The notes under the pieces were generated by a model, which did no database searches, was not told the origin of the DNA, and saw only the letters and a list, made by a program, of their open reading frames with translations. A program made the translations under genes and the position numbers. A DNA stretch of 19,870 nt from Muricomes sp. Its GTDB lineage: Bacteria; Bacillota; Clostridia; Lachnospirales; Lachnospiraceae. Location: contig JAHHTM010000009.1 of NCBI GenBank assembly GCA_020024675.1, positions 1 to 19,870 of the forward strand, written 5' to 3'. Of this stretch, positions 14,860 through 19,870 are shown one piece after another (positions within the stretch are counted from its first letter, which is position 1; every line of letters starts with the position of its first letter).

Positions 14860-15525
14860 TCATAATGCGTTCTGTTGATATAGTAAATGCTTTTTAGATA
14901 CTTTATCTCTTAACTCCATCATGCGCTGATCCGTTGTTGCAATGGTATCTGCGCAGTCCTTTAGTTCATCTACAATTTCTTCACATTCACAAGAATCTTT
15001 TTTATATTTAATGTCATGCTCCAGACTTGCCCAAAAATCCATAGCAACTGTTCGTAACTGAATTTCCACTCGCACATATTCTTTAGCATTTGCAAAAAAT
15101 ATAGGTACATCTACAACCATATGGTAACTACGATAGCCATTGGCCTTTGGATTTTTGATATAGTCTTCGATTTCAACCACCACAAGATCATCTTGACCAT
15201 TTAGCTTTTCGGCAAGTATATAAATATCGTCAATGAACTTACATATAACACGGATTCCAGCGATATCATTTAATTTATTATAAACAGAACTTATATTTAC
15301 AGGCAGTCCTTTTCGTGTAAGCTTTTCTAAAATACTTGCATTAGATTTAATTCTTGACTGAATCGTTGAAATACATTCTCGTTTTTTTTGAATTTGAAAA
15401 TCAGCTTTTAGGATTTCTAGTCTGGTATAGACTTCTTTGATTGCAGCTTCATATCTTTTCGTTATTTCATTTCGATGATCCTGAAGATAAGCCTGAAATT
15501 CTTCTGGTGGCTCTTTAAAATTCAT
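14860..15525 (-). CDS. Small alarmone synthetase, RelQ/YjbM-like GTP pyrophosphokinase
   Basis: This single-domain enzyme should transfer pyrophosphate from ATP to GDP or GTP, making (p)ppGpp during stress. It has 221 residues from the chosen ATG at 15525, close to the roughly 210 of typical RelQ. An ATG 21 bases further upstream overlaps the AAAGGAG site that serves this start, so it was rejected. Seen: SRIKS (58-62), NDIAGIRVICKF with catalytic Asp87, IKNPKANGYRSYH (123-135), and VEIQLRTVAMDFWASLEH with catalytic Glu154. The C-terminal helices carry three cysteines (C179, C181, C191), an unusual density. There is no hydrolase, TGS or ACT domain, unlike full-length Rel. It looks monocistronic, with its 3' tail ending at the strong terminator. 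Confidence 0.93.
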   Translation of the reverse strand: MNFKEPPEEFQAYLQDHRNEITKRYEAAIKEVYTRLEILKADFQIQKKRECISTIQSRIKSNASILEKLTRKGLPVNISSVYNKLNDIAGIRVICKFIDDIYILAEKLNGQDDLVVVEIEDYIKNPKANGYRSYHMVVDVPIFFANAKEYVRVEIQLRTVAMDFWASLEHDIKYKKDSCECEEIVDELKDCADTIATTDQRMMELRDKVSKKHLLYQQNAL

Positions 15526-15652
15526 TGTGTAATCTCCTTTCTTCAAATTCTATTTGCTTACTTATTTCTCTATTATTATCTTATTTTGTGATACTTTCTT
15601 TGTTGGCATTTATCATTTACGTAAGGTCAGCAGACGATTTTTGTTTTAACGC

Positions 15653-16105
15653 TTACAAAGGTTGCATCATTTCCAAAATGATTCCATCTGGGTCTCGGAA
15701 ATAAAAGGCTTTACTTTTTCCAAAGCCGTCACCAGTAAAGTCAAAGCTCTGCGGTTTAGAGAGACATTCCACCTGGTTAGAATGTAAACGCTGATACATG
15801 GCCTCAATATCATCTGTGTAGAAACACAACTCCGACATCGAGGTGGTAAAGAGATCGGTAGGCTGCTTTTCGATGTCAGCATCCAAAAACTGGATTAGCT
15901 ATACCGGTGGCATACCGATTTTGTCCGAGCCATTGAGATAAGCCACTTTTGCCCGGCAGTTTTTCCGCTGGAATATGGTTTCCGTCTCCGGTCCTTCCAT
16001 TAGAAGCTCCCCTTGTAAGGTAAGACCCAGCACATCCCGGTAAAAAGCAATGGAACGATCCATATCTGAAACCGTCAAGCCCACATGATAAATCTGTCTT
16101 ATCAT
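15653..16105 (-). pseudogene. VOC/glyoxalase-family gene interrupted by one in-frame amber codon
   Basis: Two pieces lie in the same frame: residues 1-68 (MIRQIYHVGLTVSDMDRSIA, with metal-ligand-like His7), then TAG at 15901-15899 (codon 69), then residues 70-150 (LIQFLDADIE onward, with CFYTDDIEA and C-terminal YFRDPDGIILEMM). Read through, it is one continuous 150-codon VOC domain pair. Family logic puts a Glu in V-E-L-I-Q at codon 69, a usual metal ligand, so GAG to TAG is the likely lesion. The His expected near the second repeat start is Glu (E92). VOC proteins of this size act on glyoxal-like toxins, fosfomycin or other small molecules; the substrate is unknown. It starts 4 bases after the DUF2871 stop, so the two were coupled. 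A TTG near 15886 could restart translation but lacks a good site. Confidence 0.82.
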
Positions 16106-16109
16106 AGTA

Positions 16110-16532
16110 TTACTCGCTCCTTTTATCTACAGATTTCATCAAGGTGTGGAATAAAAAGCTCAGCCCTACCATTAAAATGACATGGCCGATTCCGGCCAAT
16201 CCACCCACCATGTGGTCTAAAAATCCTGGAAAGGTCATCCCAAAAAGCTGGGACATTCCTCTTACGGTCATAAAGCTCAAGGTCATCACAAGCCCTATGT
16301 TGTATGTCCACACAAAACACTGAAAACTCTTTTGGTTTTCCAGTTCGAAGATTTTCATAAATAAGGGCATCAGCAAAAACACCAGACCGCCCAACAAAAT
16401 GGCGTGGGGATGGACTACGGACATTACCGATTCTCCAGTGAAGTCGGTCCAGTAGGAAATCTCATGATTAACAAGACCGGTAGTCAGTCCAAACACGAAA
16501 TAAGATAACGAGATCCAATACATCTTTTTCAT
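16110..16532 (-). CDS. DUF2871-like small integral membrane protein
   Basis: This 140-residue protein has four predicted transmembrane helices (about residues 5-22, 40-60, 72-92 and 105-130). It contains conserved-looking histidines (H23, H42, H44 in the VVHPHAILLGG segment, and a later GIGHVILMVG). The size, KKMYWISLSYFVFGL start and HPHAILLGG segment resemble DUF2871 proteins, whose function is not established. The histidines inside membrane segments hint at haem or metal contact, as in oxidase-like membrane proteins; this is inference. An AAAGGAG site lies about 8 bases upstream. It is followed at once by the broken VOC gene and shares the GC-richer composition of the block. Confidence 0.8.
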   Translation of the reverse strand: MKKMYWISLSYFVFGLTTGLVNHEISYWTDFTGESVMSVVHPHAILLGGLVFLLMPLFMKIFELENQKSFQCFVWTYNIGLVMTLSFMTVRGMSQLFGMTFPGFLDHMVGGLAGIGHVILMVGLSFLFHTLMKSVDKRSE

Positions 16533-16726
16533 AGTTATACTCCTTTATTTTTTCGGCAGCCGGTGCCGTATTCTTATAACTCTTCGCTGAAGCAATATTC
16601 TGCCCAGAGAAGATAGATCAACTTGTACAGATGCTAAGAATGCGAGGATCGAAACATCCATGCCCCATTTCTAGCAACCGCCGCAAGCTACCGTTTTCAA
16701 GGGCTTGCGATTGAAAACCACATGTT
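16533..16726 (-). other. Gene-free spacer with interlocking hairpins (pseudoknot potential)
   Basis: No credible ORF was found here. On the minus strand, just after the nitroreductase stop, GTTTTCAA (16718-16711) pairs with TTGAAAAC (16700-16693), and CGCAAGC in its loop (16709-16703) pairs with GCTTGCG downstream (16688-16682). Stems of 8 and 7 bp thus interlock as in an H-type pseudoknot. No U-run follows, so it is not a normal terminator. A short CGGCA/TGCCG hairpin lies near the DUF2871 start. Role unknown. Confidence 0.45.
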
Positions 16727-17239
16727 TTAAAGAACTTCTACCAGTTCGTCTCTGGATTTCCGCTTGAAATGCCGTTCGGAAGGAACGGCATCCTCAGCTG
16801 CATAACCGATTGGAAACAGTGCAATCAAATGATATGCTTTCATTTGTGGATAAAAATTTTGCAACATCGGGGCGTTAAAATAACCAACCCAAGTGGTACT
16901 AAGACCAATGGCTTCAATGGCAAGCATCATATGAGTAGCAACGATGCCGGCATCGATATCCGCAAAATTACGCTGATCGAAAGTGCGCTCCCAGCCTTCC
17001 TCTTCTTTGTATCCCACAACCAAAAAGTTGTCAGCACCAAATGTACAACTGCTTGCCTGTCTGACATTGTCTTTTGCTTTCTCCGAATTGAGCCAAAAGA
17101 TCTTAAAGGGCTGGGTGTTCACAGCTGTAGGCGCAATTCGTCCGGCTTCAATGATTTTCTCAATAAGTTCTTTATCCACCTTTTTATCAGAAAAATTTCT
17201 GCAGGAATATCTTTTCCTGATTAATTCTTGAAATTTCAT
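16727..17239 (-). CDS. Nitroreductase-family flavoprotein
   Basis: This 170-residue FMN-dependent oxidoreductase of the NfsB/FRP-like superfamily probably uses NAD(P)H to reduce nitro compounds, quinones or similar substrates. Seen: the N-terminal FMN-phosphate site RKRYSCRNF (residues 9-17), the IAPTAVNTQPF segment (36-46), which matches the family's APS-x-x-N-x-QPW pattern, DAGIVATHMMLAIEAIGLSTTWVG (96-119), and the C-terminal LFPIGYAAE and KRKSRDELV. It is short like the one-domain clostridial members. The start is backed by GGGGAGG 8 bases upstream. It lies 18 bases after the broken YbaK/EbsC gene, so they formed one operon. The natural substrate cannot be named. Confidence 0.92.
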   Translation of the reverse strand: MKFQELIRKRYSCRNFSDKKVDKELIEKIIEAGRIAPTAVNTQPFKIFWLNSEKAKDNVRQASSCTFGADNFLVVGYKEEEGWERTFDQRNFADIDAGIVATHMMLAIEAIGLSTTWVGYFNAPMLQNFYPQMKAYHLIALFPIGYAAEDAVPSERHFKRKSRDELVEVL

Positions 17240-17257
17240 AATAACATCCTCCCCATT

Positions 17258-17732
17258 TTATTTTGTAAATTCTGCATACTGAGCGCTCACCAAATTTTCC
17301 AGCACTTCAGGCTTTACTTCAACCAGATATCCCACCTTACCGCCAGAGACATAGATTGTTTCCCAATTTTGGGCTGCTTGATCTACATAAATCGGCAGTT
17401 TTGTTCTCAATCCGAACGGAGAGCATCCACCATGAGTATATCCGGTCAGTTCTTCAAAAATTTCCGGTTTTAACATTTGTAGATTTTTAGCTCCTACAAT
17501 AGAGGCCGCTTTTTTCAAAGTCCATTCTCTTTTCTGCCGGAAGACAGAATACATAATAACCGCCCTTGTGGTCGGAGGTTACCAATGTCTTAAATAATCT
17601 TTCCGGAGAATATCCAAAGTAATCCGCAACATCCATAGCGGCTACAGGCCCATTCTTTGTAGGATAGGAATAAAGTTTGTACGAAACTCCTCCCTGCTCC
17701 AACATTTTAATCGCACTTGTCATATTATTCAT
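17258..17732 (-). pseudogene. YbaK/EbsC-type Cys-tRNA(Pro) deacylase, frameshifted
   Basis: The N-terminal part (from 17732) reads MNNMTSAIKMLEQGGVSYKL and continues with SPERLFKTLVT, whose Lys matches the catalytic lysine of YbaK. It leaves frame near 17510-17515, where the coding strand has six A. The C-terminal part, in another frame, has LKKAASIVGAK, LTGYTHGGCSPFGL, LPIYVDQ and ETIYVSGGK, all typical of the family. Removing one A gives a continuous protein of about 157 residues, the usual length. Functional relatives hydrolyse mischarged aminoacyl-tRNA in trans. A run of six A is short for transcriptional slippage, so mutation or a sequencing error is more likely than a programmed shift. 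It heads the operon with the nitroreductase. Confidence 0.85.
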
Positions 17733-17782
17733 AGTAATATTCCTCTTATATTCTTAATTATTTGAATTCCAAAATAGCAGTA

Positions 17783-17811
17783 AATGGTGGGACTATAAAT
17801 ATCCCACCATT
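17783..17811 (-). terminator. Probable terminator hairpin after the alcohol dehydrogenase
   Basis: A perfect 10-bp stem (17783-17792 with 17802-17811) carries a 9-base loop, about 60 bases after the dehydrogenase stop. The U-rich tract on the minus strand begins only about eight bases later, so termination may be weak or factor-assisted. It also marks the boundary to the GC-richer block. Confidence 0.55.
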
Positions 17812-17873
17812 CATTGCTCATAGAAGTGTATATTCAGTTTAATTGGTGCATGATGGAAAATACAGACTGTATC

Positions 17874-19046
17874 TTAAAATGCAATATCCTCGCCATAATA
17901 AGCAGCCATATAGAGATTCTTCATCTCTTCCGGATTGATTTCTCTAGGGTTTGTGCTAGTACAAGGATCTGCTACTGCAGTAACAGCCATATTGTCAACT
18001 TTAGACAGGAATATTTCCTCTTCGATACCAAATTCTTTCAAAGAACCAACCATGTCAAGTTCACTACGTAATTTTTTGATTTGATTGATCAAAGCAGTGA
18101 TCAGTTCCTGTTCATTATTTCCACTTAACCCAATACGCTGTGCAACCTCAGCGTAACGATTACCTGCAACAGCGTTTTTACTATTAAAAAGTACTGTATT
18201 AGGCAGATAGATAGCATTTGCAAGACCATGTGGTACATTTAAAATAGCTCCTGACTTATGTGCCATTGAGTGTGCAATACCAAGGATAGCATTAGAGAAT
18301 GACATACCCGCCAGGTTCTGAGCTATATGCATCTGCTTGCGAGCATCCATATCACCATTGTAAGATTTCGCCAGATTTTTGAAAATCATTTCAATAGAGT
18401 GAATGGCTAATGCGTCTGTGAAAGGATTAGCAACATTAGAAACATAAGCTTCTAAAGCATGAGTAAGTGCATCCATACCTGTGTTTGCTACCAGGTTCTG
18501 AGGCATCTTTTCAACAAGAACAGTATCCAAAATAGCTACATCAGGTGTAACATTGTAGTCAGCAATAGGATACTTAATTCCAGTCTCATTATCTGTAATT
18601 ACAGAAAAAGAAGTCACTTCAGTAGCTGTACCACTAGTAGTTGAGATTGCAATAAATTTAGCTTTGTTTCGCATCTCTGGAAGATTGAAAGGTTTTGCCG
18701 CTTCTTCAAATGTGAAATCAGGATGTTCGTAGAAAATCCACATAGCCTTTGCTGCATCAATTGGAGATCCTCCACCAATACCGATAATCAGATCTGGCTG
18801 GAATTCATTCATCTGACGAACACCTTCTTTTACAGTAGCAACCGAAGGGTCATGTTCTACACCTGAAAATGTAGTAGATTCAACACCAGCCTGTTTTAGA
18901 TAGTCCTGCATTTTTTTAATAACACCATCTGACTCTAAACGATGAGAACCATAAACAATAAATGCTTTTGTAGCTTTTACAGATGACAGATATTCAATAG
19001 CATTATCGCCAAAATATACATCTCTTGGAATAGTAAATCTTTTCAT
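17874..19046 (-). CDS. Iron-containing alcohol dehydrogenase
   Basis: This 390-residue cytoplasmic NAD(P)-dependent Fe-ADH has the full family length. Seen: the nucleotide-binding GGGSPID (91-97), the TTSGTATEVTSFSVI segment (136-150), and the metal ligands D192 and H196 in GMDALTHALEAY, H259 in GIAHSMAHK and H273 in NVPHGLANAI. Spacings of 4, 63 and 14 match the classic enzymes, so the iron site is complete. It probably interconverts an aldehyde and an alcohol, either in fermentation or as aldehyde disposal; the substrate is not predictable. The start has AAAAGGAG upstream. An HxlR regulator lies 163 bases upstream on the same strand, with a candidate operator near the promoter. Confidence 0.95.
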   Translation of the reverse strand: MKRFTIPRDVYFGDNAIEYLSSVKATKAFIVYGSHRLESDGVIKKMQDYLKQAGVESTTFSGVEHDPSVATVKEGVRQMNEFQPDLIIGIGGGSPIDAAKAMWIFYEHPDFTFEEAAKPFNLPEMRNKAKFIAISTTSGTATEVTSFSVITDNETGIKYPIADYNVTPDVAILDTVLVEKMPQNLVANTGMDALTHALEAYVSNVANPFTDALAIHSIEMIFKNLAKSYNGDMDARKQMHIAQNLAGMSFSNAILGIAHSMAHKSGAILNVPHGLANAIYLPNTVLFNSKNAVAGNRYAEVAQRIGLSGNNEQELITALINQIKKLRSELDMVGSLKEFGIEEEIFLSKVDNMAVTAVADPCTSTNPREINPEEMKNLYMAAYYGEDIAF

Positions 19047-19110
19047 AATATTCGTAACTCCTTTTCTTAATATATGTTATTAGGAGATCACTCCCTCGTG
19101 TTCAAGACAT

Positions 19111-19139
19111 ATATTATCAGTAACAATTTTACTTGAAAA
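19111..19139 (-). promoter_or_regulatory. Candidate promoter of the alcohol dehydrogenase
   Basis: On the minus strand TTTTCA (19139-19134) and TAATAT (19116-19111) are spaced by 17 bases, about 65 bases before the ATG. Both hexamers are imperfect, fitting a regulated promoter. Confidence 0.4.
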
Positions 19140-19149
19140 GAAGGCACTT

Positions 19150-19170
19150 TTTAGTTCCTTATGTACTAAA
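19150..19170 (-). promoter_or_regulatory. Candidate HxlR-type operator
   Basis: TTTAGTAC, a five-base spacer, then GAACTAAA on the minus strand is an 8-bp inverted repeat with one mismatch. It lies just upstream of the candidate -35 of the dehydrogenase. TAGT/ACTA dyads of this kind suit dimeric HxlR/MarR-like winged-helix proteins, and an HxlR gene is adjacent. Binding is inferred. Confidence 0.45.
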
Positions 19171-19209
19171 TGGTAAGATTTGTTGATTTGCAAGGGTTTT
19201 CCGTGAAAA

Positions 19210-19575
19210 TCATTTTTCCGGATGACTTGTATGATAAAGCTTTACATAGTTTTTTCCCCATTGATCCATAGCACTCATAATAGGAATAAGCTCTTGTCCA
19301 AGGTCTGATAATTGATATTCTACTGTAGGTGGAACGGTAGGATGTACTGTGCGTGTAATAATTCCATACTTTTCTAATTCTTTTAACTGCTGTGTAAGCA
19401 TTTTCTGTGTAATACCAGAAATGAGACGACGAAACTCATTGTATCTTATCACCTCATGTAAGTGAAGGTTCCAAATAATGAGTGCCTTCCATTTCCCGCT
19501 TAAAATTTCAAGTGTCAATTCAATTTCACACTGGTAGTTAGTGCAACTGATCTTATTTTCTCGTGAATCTGGCAT
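19210..19575 (-). CDS. HxlR-family transcriptional regulator
   Basis: This 121-residue winged-helix regulator has the family signature CEIELTLEILSGKWKALIIW (16-35), the recognition-helix region FRRLISGITQKMLTQQLKEL (48-67), and a beta wing ending in VEYQLSDLG. Cys11 and Cys16 near the N-terminus recall the redox-active cysteines of YodB/HypR-like members, which respond to quinones, hypochlorite or aldehydes; the match is positional only. It precedes the alcohol dehydrogenase on the same strand with no terminator between them, so it may regulate it. A clear AAAGGAG site lies about 8 bases before the ATG. Confidence 0.92.
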   Translation of the reverse strand: MPDSRENKISCTNYQCEIELTLEILSGKWKALIIWNLHLHEVIRYNEFRRLISGITQKMLTQQLKELEKYGIITRTVHPTVPPTVEYQLSDLGQELIPIMSAMDQWGKNYVKLYHTSHPEK

Positions 19576-19870
19576 AATTTATTTCTCCTTTGATGATACA
19601 TAGGTTTAGTCTATTAATACTATTACTTCCTACCTATATTTCTTCTGTGTTTTTGTATAATGGGAAAAGATATTCTGCTTAACATTAACCCATAAAAAAG
19701 TCTTAGCTACTAAGAACTATCTCCTCCTGATCAACATTTTCCTGCCTTTGTTGTCACTTATCCACAATAATGTGGTTCTTTTAATTATAAATTGTTAAAT
19801 TCATACAGCAACAGAAAATAGGGCATCTTGTTAGCAATATTTACTTCCTAACTATTAGCTGATTTTAATG
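19576..19870. other. Gene-free right edge
   Basis: AT-rich stretch upstream of the HxlR gene. It must hold that gene's promoter, but no clear -35/-10 pair was found on the minus strand. A plus-strand TATAAT near 19656 and a 5-bp hairpin (19762-19775) are too weak to call. Confidence 0.5.

Noticed and set aside
16545..16580. CGGCA/TGCCG hairpin as a terminator
   Set aside because: On the minus strand it is followed by A, not U, and lies directly before the DUF2871 ribosome binding site.
16769..17224. Plus-strand open frame of 151 codons opposite the nitroreductase
   Set aside because: The minus-strand frame has clear nitroreductase motifs and a strong ribosome site; the plus frame shows no family features.
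19640..19670. Plus-strand promoter with TATAAT
   Set aside because: No -35 match and no plus-strand gene in the window; the AT-rich background makes a chance match likely.
19762..19775. Small hairpin followed by TTCTTTT as a plus-strand terminator
   Set aside because: Only a 5-bp stem with a broken U-run and no plus-strand gene to terminate.

Overview
The window looks like the chromosome of a low-GC, anaerobic, Gram-positive gut bacterium, most likely of the Lachnospiraceae/Clostridia. The basis is the AT-rich sequence, strong AGGAGG-type ribosome binding sites, LPNTG sortase substrates, a class C sortase, a LytS-type sensor kinase and an iron-dependent alcohol dehydrogenase. The genus cannot be fixed from this sequence. 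Every convincing gene lies on the minus strand, so the window reads biologically from right to left.

Region 1 (about 1-11.24 kb) is a sortase-assembled pilus operon. Its order is an Rrf2-family regulator with a cysteine cluster, a giant LPXTG surface protein of about 2,692 residues, a SpaH/EbpB-type major pilin, and a class C sortase cut off by the window edge. This is the usual tip/ancillary - backbone - sortase layout. The giant protein carries about 30 GLUG-like [AV]GG[FYL]xG repeats, probably on a beta-solenoid scaffold. The repeats are interrupted by leucine- and glycine-rich hydrophobic segments, some of glycine-zipper type. It is the most unusual object in the window.

Region 2 (11.3-14.6 kb) is a two-component system: a dCache-PAS-PAS-LytS-type kinase overlapping a response regulator with a SARP-like C-terminal domain. 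A strong intrinsic terminator separates it from the pilus operon. It is a plausible but unproven pilus regulator.

Region 3 (14.6-15.6 kb) has a small alarmone synthetase (RelQ-like), followed by a noncoding tail with a tRNA T-arm-like hairpin and an excellent terminator.

Region 4 (15.65-17.73 kb) is richer in GC and partly decayed. It holds a VOC/glyoxalase gene with an in-frame amber codon, an intact DUF2871-type membrane protein, a noncoding stretch with pseudoknot potential, a nitroreductase, and a YbaK/EbsC deacylase gene frameshifted at a run of six A. It looks like an acquired detoxification/metabolic cassette that is being lost.

Region 5 (17.8-19.87 kb) has an iron-containing alcohol dehydrogenase and, just upstream on the same strand, an HxlR-family regulator. 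A good candidate operator lies between them, which suggests an electrophile- or aldehyde-responsive pair. No CRISPR array, rRNA, intact tRNA or intact mobile element was found.
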